The notes below the pieces were generated by a model. That model did no database searches and was not told where the DNA came from. It was given only the letters and a program-made list of their open reading frames with translations. This document shows, piece after piece, positions 27,722-39,417 of a DNA stretch of 64,000 nucleotides (position 1 is the stretch's first letter; the number at the start of each line of letters is the position of its first letter). The position numbers were made by a program, and so were the translations under genes. The DNA is taken from NCBI RefSeq assembly GCF_036884655.1, contig NC_088338.1:3300501-3364500 (forward strand). Direction: 5' to 3'. This DNA comes from Musa acuminata AAA Group. Taxonomy: Eukaryota; Streptophyta; Magnoliopsida; Zingiberales; Musaceae.

Positions 27722-28630
27722 TCATCTTTGCATTCTAAAAGCTTGGTTCAGAGCTAGTGGAAAGGGGTGGATGGCACTGTTGGTTGCATGGCCATGCCTT
27801 TCACCGAGGGTTTCCAAGGCCCTGACCTGAGACTTGAGGAACTTAAGATAGTTGGCGGCCTCATCGAGCATGGTTGCAGTGTCCATTTTGCTCCCGCCGG
27901 GGACCAGCCTTTGCAGCACCCTCAGCCTCTCACTGATCCTTTCCCTCCTGCGCCTTGCTGCCACCGTCTGTGGGTCACTTGATATCTTCACATTCTTTCT
28001 CTTTGGCTTCTCGGCTGCCGCCGCCTCCTCCATTCCCAGAGTCAGCGGCCTCAGCGCTGCAGCCCTGTAGATCATCTCCTTCGCCTCTGCTATAGTCTCG
28101 ATGGCCACAGAGCTTGAATGCTTCTCCGATCTCGGGTTCTTCCGAAGACCTTCTTCCTCGGGCGAAGAATTCGGCTTTCTCTTGGCAGTGGGAAGAAGTG
28201 GATCAGGGGAGACTCGGGAGGCCATCTCATCTCTGTTCCACTTAAGGTCATCGAACGAGCCATGGTTCTCGGACTCCCCGGAAGAAACATTACCGGTGCA
28301 GCTCAAGTTGCAGAAGTTTTCGCTGTCAGGAAAGATGGCAGAGATAACATCTTCGTCGTGACTGATATTGCTGATGACAGGTAGGTCATCGGATAATCCA
28401 AAATCCTGAGTTAGACTGCAGCACCGGTCGACGATCTCCGGCCTGCTGATAGCTCGAAAAGAAGCAGCAGCCGCTTCACAAGGAGCACCCGACCTCATCA
28501 CCGCTTGGCGATCCAAGAGAGCACCGAGCGTCTCCTCCATGTCACCGGTCCCTCGGAGCTGAACGCTTGGGCTAAGGAAACAAGCCTCAAGGTCGAGCTT
28601 CCGGGAGAGGTCGGAGTCTAGACTCTCCAT
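27722..28630 (-). CDS. HECATE/bHLH87-type bHLH transcription factor
   Basis: An intronless gene for a 302-residue nuclear protein. The N-terminal half is acidic and without known domains. The motif [18 protein letters not shown] (about residues 178-195) precedes the bHLH domain at about 218-270, with [17 protein letters not shown] and [17 protein letters not shown]. This arrangement is that of subgroup VIIIb (HEC1-3, INDEHISCENT, bHLH87), and the pre-domain motif points to bHLH87. The basic region has Gln and Ala where E-box binders have His and Glu, a known feature of this group. Members act in gynoecium, fruit and meristem development. The ATG at 28630 (MESLDSDL) is the first one in the frame, because the six codons upstream start from TTG. 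Confidence 0.9.
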   Translation of the reverse strand: MESLDSDLSRKLDLEACFLSPSVQLRGTGDMEETLGALLDRQAVMRSGAPCEAAAASFRAISRPEIVDRCCSLTQDFGLSDDLPVISNISHDEDVISAIFPDSENFCNLSCTGNVSSGESENHGSFDDLKWNRDEMASRVSPDPLLPTAKRKPNSSPEEEGLRKNPRSEKHSSSVAIETIAEAKEMIYRAAALRPLTLGMEEAAAAEKPKRKNVKISSDPQTVAARRRRERISERLRVLQRLVPGGSKMDTATMLDEAANYLKFLKSQVRALETLGERHGHATNSAIHPFPLALNQAFRMQR

Positions 28631-31600
28631 TTCGCTGCTGCGCAACAAGTCTAAGAATCAGAAAGCAGCGTTCTTCCGATGAAGCAGTCAGCTCAATGAT
28701 CCGAAGCAACAAACAAGCCGGAGAACCTGATGATGATGATGATCTTAGCTTCCTGTTGCAGCAGCTTCGGCTTCTCACTGGGTGTCACAAGCGCGGAGAA
28801 CTAAGCCAATGAATGCACGCCATTGGAGTTCCGGTCCAGTCCGGTAACAGCCATGGCCGTCGTCATCGTTCGCAGCCGAAGCTTGGCCGACTATATAAGC
28901 TAGCGGACAAGGCATTCAATTCCTGTAACCTCCCAATAATGCACAGCAGTAACTTGGCAGAAGTAAGAGGAGAGAGAGAGACGAAGGTCGCATGAGCATG
29001 CTGTTCGCTCCACCTATAGAGCACAACTCTTTGAGGAGGTAGAAGAAGGTGAATTCACTCACTCTAGTTTTACGTCGATCATGTAAATCCAACCTCGTCG
29101 ACTCGTAGTCTCATCGACAAATTAAATCCTCCCCCTCCCCAACACTTTGACAGTGACTTAATGAAGGTATGATTCATCAAATCAATGCCAACTGTCCATA
29201 TTGAAGAGAGATCAAAACCTTCGATGTCGTTACAATGTCAAAATCGTGCGTATTTTCTTTTGGAATTACTCGTACGACATCAGAATAAGATGATGATTTT
29301 TCTACTGTCGTAATGCGATTGGGAAATAGGATTATTGTTTTGAATAATGATAAAGAGTCGTGTAAGCCGCCTCTTTGATTGCAGTGACAGTCCCACGGCA
29401 CGGTGGTGGTACCGTGGACCACCGTACGGCGTGGGCCCGGCGACCGGATCCGATCATCAGATGCGATCCCTGGACCCACCGATGATGTTCTTACACATTC
29501 TTCGACTGTACCACTGACGGACGACCGGCATCACCGATTTGATCTTCATTTTATGGTTCGAGATAAATGTGATGTGTTTTTTTTAATATATATATATATA
29601 TAATTTTCTTAAGTTATATCTGAATACTATTTTAATCTGATTAAAAATTGGTTGATATAATAAATAAAAATATTTTTTTTTTTACAGAAAAAAGGTATCC
29701 TTAGTACTTCAAAGATGGAATGGAATGGTCCATTCATACAGAAAAAGCCAGTGGTCCCCATCCAACATGTTGTTTATCTCTATTCCTCGATAAAATTAAC
29801 CGATCAATAGATACTTTTATTTCCCTCTTTGTAAATAATTTCCATGAAGATGCTATCTTTTTTTTTAATTTTTTTTCTAAAGATGCTCTTAGTTTTCAAT
29901 TTTTTAAATTAAAATTTTTTTTTCTTCTAAAATCGCTTTCCTTTCGAGATAGGTATTGTCGATCATCGTAACGTGACCATCTCTATCCCGTCATCCCGTC
30001 ATGCTAGCTTCTATCATTTTTCTTCTAATTTTCATAGCTTATTTTCGTACGTACTTTTATTACCATCGAATAGGATATGTTTAAGAATAAGAGATTTAAG
30101 ATTTTCCTACGTGCTACCGATATCGAAAACCTATTGGAGGGTGTCACGAAAAAGATGGCCTTATGACTATGACGATGCTAATATATTTAAAAAAAAAAAG
30201 ATTTTTTTAGAAAAATACCCTAATATATATACGTTCGTACTTAAAAAAAACATTGGAACACATTAAAAATATCTCTCGGAATATTGACGGTTGGGAAATA
30301 GCCTATTGAGTTTTAGACGTTCTAATGTAGTATGCATAAAACATCCATCCCACATAATTTCGTTGAACTAAAAAATTAATATAGAAAAGATATATAAAAT
30401 ACGTAAAGTATCTCTCTAAGTGTGGGGCAAAAGATCACGATCGCGTCAACGTCACGGCAGACACACGTGGGCTGGACATGCCTTGCGACGACGTGAAGGC
30501 CTCCTATTGGCACACATCCCACGACACACGTGGGAAGCGGGCCCCGCAACATCTCCATCCTTCCCGTGGGTTTTCCTTCACGGGTGTGCGTACGAATTTG
30601 GTTTAGGTCGATTTTTCCTTTTATATTTTGGATTTTTCTTCGATCACTTTTTCCTTTTTCTTTTGCCTACGGAACACAAAATACTCTTACCCTCAAATAT
30701 ATACATATATATATATATAATAATAATAATAATGAGATTCCTGACGTAGTTTTTCCAATGTTCTAATCAGTTTTAGAATAGAAAAAAAAAAAGTTTCGAA
30801 TAAATAATAATTTACTGTAATATAGTGAACTTTTTTTTTTTTGATGTTGTATATTAGATTGATACGCAAATGGATTTGATGGAGACTCATTTTCTCCTTG
30901 TTGACCGTGAAGCCTACATCTCATCAATGGTGTCACGTTGCGGTCGCCGTCGCCGCGGCCGTTCGGTCCCTTTCCTCTCTGCGTCACGGCGGTGGCCAAT
31001 CGACCGCCCAGCCACTCGTTCATGCACCACTCTGTCCTCTCTTTTTATCTCCCCATCCATCGAAACCTTCGCCACAGAGATCGACAGGGAGAAGATGGCA
31101 GCACCGTCAACGAGAATTAATTCCTGCCGTACGTGCTCCACACGAACGGGCGGCGGAAGCAAGAACAAGGGCATGCGTCTCATGCTGGAGGCACACCGGA
31201 ATTCAGATTCACGATGCAAAGTGCAGAACCGAGATCGATGTTGGCCATCCCCGATCGTGCCACCCGGTGATTCAATCCCTGTTCCAGTTCGTCCTTGCAG
31301 TAGAAAGGCTTGTCAAACACTTCCACGCACGACAGTATCTCCTCGTCAAGAACACAGGTTTGATTGAGCAGCTTTATCATCCGGAGAACGTTCGTAGCAC
31401 CCAAAAATAAGAATAATTGCTTACACAATGAGAAGGAGAACACTCTGAACCACAAGTTTATCGTCTAACCCATCCAACTTTGACGTACAGCAGCATTAAG
31501 GTCAATCATAGGTGGCCGACAATTAGCATGTGGTACCACCTAAATCTGCTGACACTAAGCCTGTGACATCTCGATTGATCTCACATCGGATATAAATATA

Positions 31601-32619
31601 AAAAAAAATAAGATTAAATTTGATAAACATATTATGATAACTCTAACTATTTTGATAAGTGATTTAAACTAAATAAAATTATTAATTAATTAGCTCATCA
31701 AACTCGGATCAACACTTACATTTACGACACAAACAATTATCTCTTCTTTTACAAACACAATAAGCGTCGGTACAAAATTATATTTTTGTGGGCTATCTAT
31801 TGATGAGAAAGGGTAGCTAACTTAAACATGCCTCAAATAATATGGATAAAATCGATAGTCAATATTTAATCAAACTATATACAACTATTCTTGGTTAAAA
31901 CGTATCACTCGTGAAGATCTAGTCAACATATGATGACATGATGTCAACTAAACCCTAGTTGATATAGTAAAAAAGTGGTATAACCTACGTGTGTCTTTAA
32001 CATATAAGTCAACTTTATTGGAATTGCAGGTTATAGTTTTGCAAGATTCTTCGAGTATGTTATCCGATTGATATGACTAAAATTTATAGTCGACTCAAAT
32101 CATACGTAGTCAATCAATGCCCAACGTGTGTCCCCCTATTAGGTCATGATGGTCTAATCAACTTAGCAATGATATAATTTCATTTAATCATGTTTCGTTA
32201 ATATTATGATAACATAGCATCACATATGAATGCCTAACTAGTATGACATCCAAAATAGAATATTATCCACTAATATCTTGATTTGGGATCTAATAAAATG
32301 TTAGAATTTGGCCCTTGTTATATTCGATCAAAACTTTTTATCCTACGACTTTGTGAATGTGATTTTCAACTAGAGAATATCGACTTTATGAACGTGAACT
32401 TCTAAATTCTCTAACTATATTACTAGTGATATTGAAAAATTATTATTTATGGATATATAAAAATAAGTGTATTAAATTTGTAAAAAGTGTGTATTGAAAT
32501 TTCAGTTGTTTTAGATTTTCCTAATATCCTTTATATTTCTTATGCTAAAGACAATACTATTAGGTTGAAGTAAGATTAAAAGTCATTGAGCTGCTCATAT
32601 TGTAATATTTTTAAATATG

Positions 32620-32880
32620 TTACCATGAATTGCACAATATATACAACCTCTACTAAATGGATCCCCAAATAGTCAATGTTCATCATTCTATCCCTTGGAA
32701 GGCAATGCCCTCTACTAACTCTAAAAAGCTTATTCATACCATGGAGCCAATGTTCATCATTCTGTCCCTTAGATGGCAATGCCCTCTACTGACTCTAAAT
32801 GGGTCCCCAAGTAGCCAATGTTCATACCATGAATTGCACATTATATACACCCTCTACTAACTCTAAAAAGCTAACTTTTA
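32620..32880. repeat. Nested local duplications
   Basis: A block containing AATGTTCATCATTCT, a CCCTT stretch and GGCAATGCCCTCTACT occurs twice, about 83 bases apart (near 32681 and 32751). A second block, ACCATGAATTGCACA followed by TATATACA and CCTCTACTAA, also occurs twice (near 32624 and 32827). The pattern indicates successive tandem duplication and divergence. The apparent ORFs across it are by-products. Confidence 0.75.
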
Positions 32881-32975
32881 TGATGAGAGGCTTTTTGATT
32901 GTGTATCCTAGTCTTCCTTTTTGGGAGGCTTCTCAAAAATTGATATGGCCATCTTCTCCTTGGACTGAGTTGTTA

Positions 32976-33013
32976 TCTTTATTATTATTATTAATAATAA
33001 TATTATTATTATT
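32976..33013. repeat. ATT/AAT palindromic microsatellite
   Basis: A TTATTATT run is followed by AATAATAA and again by TTATTATT, giving a perfect AT-only inverted repeat that could form a hairpin. It lies about 230 bases beyond the 3' end of the phospholipase gene. Confidence 0.8.
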
Positions 33014-33239
33014 TAAAATGGTTGTCAATAGTAAAAAGAGATGTGAATAATAAGTTTCAATGAAAAAAAAATCATATATATATATATATATATTTATATT
33101 TATAATGACTATGATTTTAGCCTTAGTTACTACAATGTATCTTGTTATAATATATTTTATGAATTACTGTGAAAGGATTAAAGAATTCACAAGCTCTCCA
33201 ACATGTCCAATGTAGTCCATGCACACCACCACAAGCCAA

Positions 33240-34589
33240 CTAGTCAACGACCTTAAAGCAGGAGGTAAATGAGAGCCGTGATCTTGACCTCGTCTTCTGC
33301 TTGACTGCAACAGGCCGCTCGGCAACCGCCATGTCGGTGAGCCGTCCAGCTTGGCCCTCCAGGGAAGGCGGGACGGGAGCATCCTCGTCCGTCGGCGCTG
33401 CCAGCACCCACTCCCCGTCCTCCTCAAGCACCATTCCCTTGTTCTTCTCCACCCACCACGACCCCGGCACCAGGTACTCGTCCTTGAGGTACTCCGACGA
33501 CTTGTTCACCAACCCGACGCTCCGCTTCACCTTCAACTCGAACTCGCCCTCGTCCCCATTCCACCCCGCCACGACGTGCAGGATCCCCTGCAGGTTGTGC
33601 CAGTCGCCGGGGAACCTGGAGTCCTTCAAGTAGGGCGACTTCCGCGTGTCTATCTCCAGCACCGTGCCGGTGTTGACGAAGCCCAGCAGGCCGCTCGGGT
33701 AGAGTGGGATGAGGTCGATCTTGTTCCTCACGTGCAGAACTCTAAGGTTGGGCAGCTTCTCCAGCCTGTCGTTGAAGGCCTTGTTCCCGATCTGTGGGCT
33801 GCCGAACACCATGGCGCAGACTGGGAACTCCTCCTTGTCTCCGACCTTGGACAGTCCATTCTCCACTATGTCGAAAGCACTTAAGATGGCAAGGGCGGCT
33901 CCCAAGCTATGGCCAACGCAGACTATGCTCAGGCTCTCGTCCTTGTAGACCTCCACGAGCTCTTTGATCTTAGCCACCAACTGCTCCCTCGCACTCTGCG
34001 TGTTGTAAGAAGAGTTGGGGTTGCTCGAGGTATAGATGACGAACCAGCCTTTCATGACCTTGGGCTTCTCTTCCTCGGCGGTGGCTTCCTTCTTGGAAGA
34101 AAGAATGGAGTCGACGGGCAGCAGCTCAGGCTCGAGCACGTCGACCCACTCGAGCGTCCGGATCGTGCCGCGCCACGCGACATAGATCTCGCGCCGGCCG
34201 GTGGCGCGGGCGGCGGCGTCCGTGGAGACCGCGACGTAGCCCATCCAATTGGACTCCTTGCTCCAGGCATCGCGGGCGTAGGAGAAGAGGAAGAAGTGGT
34301 CGAGGAGGCCTACCTGGGAGGTGGCATAGAAGTAACCGGAAACAGAGTAGCTGGCGGCGTAGGGGAAGAGCACCTTGTCGAGGAGGGTGCGCCTGCCGTA
34401 GCGGCAGCTGCCGCAGTACTTGGAGTGCGGGTCGTTGTCGAAGGAGTCGTAGGTGACCTGGCACATGTCGCCGCATTGGAGGAGGAGGCGGCGGAGGGAG
34501 AGGTCGAGGGGGTCAAGAAGGCCGGACCAGTGCTTGGATCCGAGGAGCTCCGGCCATGATGGGCTTCGGGTGACAGCTTTTTGCTCCAT
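33240..34589 (-). CDS. Phospholipase A1-II (class 3 lipase, DAD1-like)
   Basis: An intronless gene for a 449-residue acylhydrolase of the plant PLA1-II class, which releases fatty acids from the sn-1 position of membrane lipids. The N-terminal family block WPELLGSKHWSGLLDPLDLS is at residues 12-31. The lipase core contains YVAWRGT, the nucleophile elbow GHSLG with catalytic Ser228, Asp292 in NKIDLIP, and a His in WHNLQGILH (331 or 338), completing a Ser-Asp-His triad. No transit peptide is evident from 34589, which suggests a cytosolic class II enzyme. An in-frame ATG exists at 34703, but homologues start close to MEQKAVTRSPSW, so 34589 is preferred. High GC with no introns is typical of this family in monocots. 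The substrate is not resolvable from sequence. Confidence 0.9.
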   Translation of the reverse strand: MEQKAVTRSPSWPELLGSKHWSGLLDPLDLSLRRLLLQCGDMCQVTYDSFDNDPHSKYCGSCRYGRRTLLDKVLFPYAASYSVSGYFYATSQVGLLDHFFLFSYARDAWSKESNWMGYVAVSTDAAARATGRREIYVAWRGTIRTLEWVDVLEPELLPVDSILSSKKEATAEEEKPKVMKGWFVIYTSSNPNSSYNTQSAREQLVAKIKELVEVYKDESLSIVCVGHSLGAALAILSAFDIVENGLSKVGDKEEFPVCAMVFGSPQIGNKAFNDRLEKLPNLRVLHVRNKIDLIPLYPSGLLGFVNTGTVLEIDTRKSPYLKDSRFPGDWHNLQGILHVVAGWNGDEGEFELKVKRSVGLVNKSSEYLKDEYLVPGSWWVEKNKGMVLEEDGEWVLAAPTDEDAPVPPSLEGQAGRLTDMAVAERPVAVKQKTRSRSRLSFTSCFKVVD

Positions 34590-35712
34590 GTGTGTCAGAT
34601 GTGAGCTGGTTTGGTTTGCGTTGGTCGGATGAGAGAGGCGATGGAGGCGATCCTTAGCTTGGGGATATGGAACGGTTGGTGGCAAAAGCACCAAGTCAAG
34701 CATATAATATCATCATCTAAACATTTAGAATGAGTTACCTTTTGGAGTGAAGGAGACACACAAAGTTCACCCAGTAAAAGGACATCTTATGGCTGTCTTC
34801 TTCTTGTCAACTTCAACATAGAGGACATGATGTCCATTATGAGGCTGTTATGTCCTCCTACCTGTCTGTGTGCACCCCTCGTTGCTCCATCTTAATCTCC
34901 ATCTTAGTTTCATGGATTAGATGTGCTTAGTTAGTAATTCTATGAGCATGCCACTATCAGAGAGTGCTTCATAAGAAACCCTCCTGCCTTCACAGTCTCA
35001 ATTAAAAAGGCAGCCTCACATCACTTCTAGATAGTGGATTTCAGCAGATTTAATTTCTTGAAAGCTTATATTATATATTCCATTATCAACATATCTTTTG
35101 ACTAGTAGACCACATCAACAAAATAATGTGCACCAAGTATCACAAAAAAGAAAATTGATGATGTGACCACTCAGGTCAGACTATGTAATTAGAAGATACC
35201 TTTGTTGTTTACTTTATGTAAAAACAATAAACATCATCAATGGCAATTATTTTCAACAAAACTTATGTTTAAAAGCATAGAAAAACATATACCATACTAG
35301 ATGTGCTCCAAGTTCAAGGAAACCAAATTTACAAGATAATTTAGGAGATGAAACAACTACAAACATCCACATTTGGAAAAGGCATAATAAGGTCATCAGG
35401 TTAACATTAATCTTTATAGACTAGGCTGTCATGATGAACATATCATGATCAACTTAAGGTATTAATAAAGTTCAGCAGCAGTAGGTAATCAGTGGATAGA
35501 AATACGGTTTTAGCCGAGTCACAATAATACAATCCGATCTGAAACAAGAAACCCGTGTTGCGAGCTGCGCTTGTTATACATACTGAGTTGGAAAAGAATG
35601 ATGCTAAATTTGCAGCTTATGTTCAAGAAATAAACTGCTGTAACACAACAATATTTAGGCTGTAATGCATATGTTGAACTATTTTGATGATCTAGGTGAT
35701 GATGAATTATGA
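34590..35712. other. Intergenic DNA between phospholipase and thioredoxin genes
   Basis: About 1.1 kb of AT-rich sequence. It holds the probable promoter of the phospholipase gene (reading leftward) and the 3' flank of the ACHT thioredoxin gene. An alternative upstream ATG for the phospholipase lies at 34701-34703. No other coding sequence is seen. Confidence 0.6.
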
Positions 35713-38700
35713 CTATCTTGAAGCAGCTTCTGCAGGTTTTTCCTGAGAGGGTGATCTGCCAAGGAGGTCGATGTCCCCGACACCAGTAGGTGGTCCAATG
35801 CTACAGCGATCAGTGTTGTGCATCGCAATGGCATCCTTTATCTTCTGAAACTGAAGAAATTTAAAGAAGACAATCAGTCAACAATTCCATCTTCAATGAA
35901 GCATGCAAAGCCGTAGAAAATGACTTTGCCCTGCTTGTGGAATAATAGGTAATTAATTAATAATTTTCCACAGCTGTCCTTCCACATATGTGAAGCTAAC
36001 AACAAAGGAGCTGATCTGCAGTCATTAAGACAAACTAAAAATATTCTATAAAGAGATTGCTCACCTTTGCCAAGGAACATGAAAAAGATTCCAACAGCCC
36101 ATCTGCACCTCGGTAGAAATGGAAATAAGGAAGAACTCTAACATTCAGTCTTTTGCACATGGGCTTGTTCTCGTCAAAATTTACCTTGATAAATAGTATG
36201 TTAGGATGTTCTTCTACTGTTCTGCAAAGCTGAAGTACATTTGAGAGAAGTTTAGATATAAATGAAACAATTCTAAGAGTATTTAATCAAAGCAAGTGTT
36301 AAATTGTTTAAAATCAATTCTGTAAATAGTCAATTTAAAATTAATGGAAAGATCACATGATATCCCTAATCAATTTATGATATCCAATGCGACCGTGCAT
36401 GCAGTTCATCGTAGTTAGTGTTCAAAAAATTCTCATAAAAGCTTTCCTAGAAAAGTGAATATAAGTCTAATCCATAGTATGTTAAAGGCTCCAAAATGGG
36501 AACATGTTTCCATGTCTATAAGACTCGCATAGTATTAACAATGATATTTGGTTCTGTTCACTTTGAGAATCATGAATAAGCAATCTAAAATCAACAACAA
36601 TATACATGTAAAAAAATATAGAAACCGCTAAGCAAATAGTCTAGTAGATACCTTAAAAAGAATGGGATACACAAATACTTTAAAGATGCTTGTCAATAAA
36701 TGCCGGATATAGTGAACAATCCAGTACTTATGTGGAACATAATTCTGATAAAAATTCCCGGAAATCTAGGTATTGTACAGGAAACAGTAGAATCTGAGGG
36801 AAACAGAACATGAGGAAAGGGACCTATGACAACAAGTTATAAGGTCCCAATTACTTTAGGAATGCAGTTGGAGTCAAACCTACATCCATCTATCCAAAGT
36901 GAAAAACACTACTCCACTACACTATGTGGTGTTGTATGACTACAGCAAGCAATTATACATGATGTTGGGAACCATACAGTATAAATAACAGAGATCAGTT
37001 GCACCTATTTCCCAACTTAATAATATAATCCAAAAGCAGATCTGTTCTCCGCATCCCCTAAATCAGGACTTCCTAATTTTCCAACTTATATAATATATTT
37101 CAGAAGTAGATTTATTATCTATATTCCTTTGACCATGAAAACAATAATATGATCCCAGTCTTTGACAAGGAAGATCATAAAGATAGTTAAACCAGTCTGT
37201 TATCGTGACTGATTTTCAAGAGACAATAAAAATGGAGGGAATTTACCTTTCACCATTTAAGGATGAGCAGTTTCATAGAACTTTGATGAGAGCCTCCAAG
37301 CACCCAAATTAGAACTAACCACTTGGGTTTGGCTACTTCCCTTATTTTACTCCAGATTTCAGGGTAAAAAGGAGTAGATTCGTATTGTTTGATATGATAC
37401 GAAGAATTATGAATGAGTGGAGGTGCCTTGATGATGTCATCTGATTTATGGACATCATAAACAAGGTTAGACCTCCAAAGTATTAGAAAAGTTGCTTATA
37501 CAACCTATGGGTTAGGAGAGAACCGATTCTAGCCTGAGCTCTATCTCGACAGCTCTATCTCGATTCTAGCCGATTCTAGTCAGTATACACGGTATCATGC
37601 TCGTCGATTTGCTCAAAAAAATGGGATTGGAGAAAGGTTCATAAAATATTCTTCGTGACACATTCAGAATTGGAATAATATTGAAAAGAAGAGTCATTAA
37701 CATAGGTTAGGTATGCAGTTTTAGCAGAAAGGTCATTCTAAAGCCTTCCTTGTTAATTCCATATCTTGGCCGTCACAAAATGTAATTTCCCTTAATTGCA
37801 ATGCATAGAGCAAATGAGGAACAAATACAGAAATTTTTTATCATTGAAATGGATGAACTAAAGAGGATCATATTTAATAATAAAAAAGATTTTAATGCAA
37901 GAAATCAAATCTTAGCAAGATAAATTAAAGTGTTCAATAAATTAGAGAGCTTGGTGTTTTATCTATGTAAAGCAATTGAACTACATGCACTGAGTCTTTA
38001 ACACAAAAATAATTCAACCAGAAGAGTAGCAAAAAAGCATTAATCTATTTCAAAGAATTTGAAGTATCAGCATAACATTGAAAGAATAGCCAAGAGATAA
38101 TAGAAGTCACCTTTGGGTACAAGGCTCGACAAGAAGCACACCATGTGCCGTAAAACTCAACTATCACAAGCTTATCACCAGCTTCACTTAGTCCATGTAT
38201 AAACTCTTCAGTTGAATGAACATCGATCATATTTGGACCTGCACTTTTCTCCCACCACTTTGGCCTCTCATCCTCAGCAACAACTGCATGAACCTGAAAT
38301 CAATGGCCCTCGCACGACCAGTATAGTGTGTAACATTGCACAATATAGTAGAATGAATAATTATTAATCAACCACCAGTATGAATACAAAAAAATATAAG
38401 AACTTTGCAGATAAATAACATTAAGAAGCTTAAATTATCCTCAAGTTAGTATGCATTTAAACCTCTCAAACATAAGGGCGTACCAAGTACACGAGGCTCC
38501 CACCAATGTGGGGTTTGGGGAGGATCAATGTACGACAATTAAAGTAGTGCATTGCCACAACCCGACTTGACTAGATAACTACTAACTTATGTTAAGTCTC
38601 AACCGTTGGCCTATAATGCTTAAGAACAGGTTAACCATGGGACACTCATCAAACTCTTACAATCCAATTCAATTTTTCCTCGCTTTCAACGTGGGACTAT

Positions 38701-39417
38701 GCTAGGGGTGTTATAATCCTTCCTATTTAGGGCTTCACATTTTTGTCAGGGACCTAACATAAAGCATAATCAAACCCTGACATGGTAGTAGCATGGTCAA
38801 CGTGAGACTCAGTCAAGTGATGGCAGTGATGTGCCGCTAGTCTCATTCGGGGAGAATCTCTTTCTTCACCAATCTCTGACCATGCGTGTTACTACATCGA
38901 TTTTCCATCATTTGTCATGACCTGACCTTTGGAATAACTAAGTTTTAATGAGTCTAATGCTTTTGCTCAGGTTGATAATGGTACCCTCATCAAACTTTGA
39001 TAATCCAACTCGATTCTTTATGGGATTAAACTACGGCTGTTACACTAAGGTATTCCGCATGAAAACCTATTAATCTCTAATAAATTCCATGTTGTGTGTA
39101 CTTCACCAGGAACGTTCACCAAATGACCGAATTTACATCCATCTGCCACTGCAACTACGTCAATTCAACAGAACTAACCAGATTGCAGCACTAACATAAA
39201 ATTTGAACAACAGAAGAGGAAGAAGAAACGAGAGAGGGGTTTTCATGACCCCTACCTTGAAGCGAGCCAATCGCCTGGGAAGGAAGGCGAGGGCGGCAGA
39301 AGCGGCACCGAGGCGAGGATGGGGGGAGACCTTTAGCCGAGGCGAGTGTGGGCGAGGCGGGAGAAGAGGGGTAGGAGGAGGAGCGACGAGGGAGAGGCGG
39401 AAGCACGCATCCGCCAT
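35713..39417 (-). CDS. ACHT-type (thioredoxin-like 2) plastid thioredoxin
   Basis: A four-exon gene encoding 215 residues. Exons on the minus strand are 39417-39256, 38293-38111, 36229-36065 and 35850-35713, and every intron falls between codons. Exon 1 encodes a Ser/Pro/Arg-rich plastid transit peptide. Exon 2 begins [16 protein letters not shown] and carries the thioredoxin active site WCASC (Cys106 and Cys109) inside [17 protein letters not shown]. Exon 3 gives [20 protein letters not shown] and FHFYRGADG. Exon 4 ends in a short Ser/Pro/Ala tail. WC(A/G)SC in place of WCGPC marks the ACHT family, atypical thioredoxins that pass oxidising equivalents from 2-Cys peroxiredoxins in the plastid. 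Two introns are long (1.9 and 1.0 kb), and the first holds repeat DNA. Confidence 0.92.
38490..39050. repeat. Repeat element inside intron 1 of the thioredoxin gene
   Basis: Two related sub-blocks, near 38643-38720 and 38979-39046, share the order CTCATCAAACT, ATAATCCAA or ACAATCCAA, TTCAATTT or CGATTCTTT, GGGA and TGTTA. The segment has a base composition unlike the flanking AT-rich intron. This looks like a transposable-element fragment with internal duplication. No ends or coding capacity could be defined. Confidence 0.45.

Larger units (their letters stand above)
28631..33239. other. Long intergenic region, repeats, no supported gene
   Basis: About 4.6 kb between bHLH87 and the phospholipase gene. 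A short hairpin (ACGGTGGT and ACCACCGT arms, 29400-29425) and two G-boxes (30464-30469, 30527-30532) are visible. The stretch 29560-30420 is AT-rich with poly-A/T runs. ORFs at 30870-31410 (plus) and 31180-31455 (minus) overlap in a GC-balanced patch but show no domain I recognise. From about 31560 the DNA looks like degenerate repeats, ending in the duplications at 32620-32880. Confidence 0.45.

Noticed and set aside
29400..29425. Short GC-rich hairpin in the bHLH87 upstream region
   Set aside because: The arms are only 8 bases long with a 10-base loop. It is too short for a microRNA precursor and has no conserved context.
30464..30532. Two G-boxes about 63 bases apart in the bHLH87-phospholipase interval
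   Set aside because: They lie nearly 1.9 kb from the nearest start codon, and no promoter context could be assigned.
33909..34559. A 216-residue plus-strand ORF opposite the phospholipase gene
   Set aside because: It is a shadow frame in GC-rich coding DNA. The minus-strand frame carries a full lipase catalytic triad.
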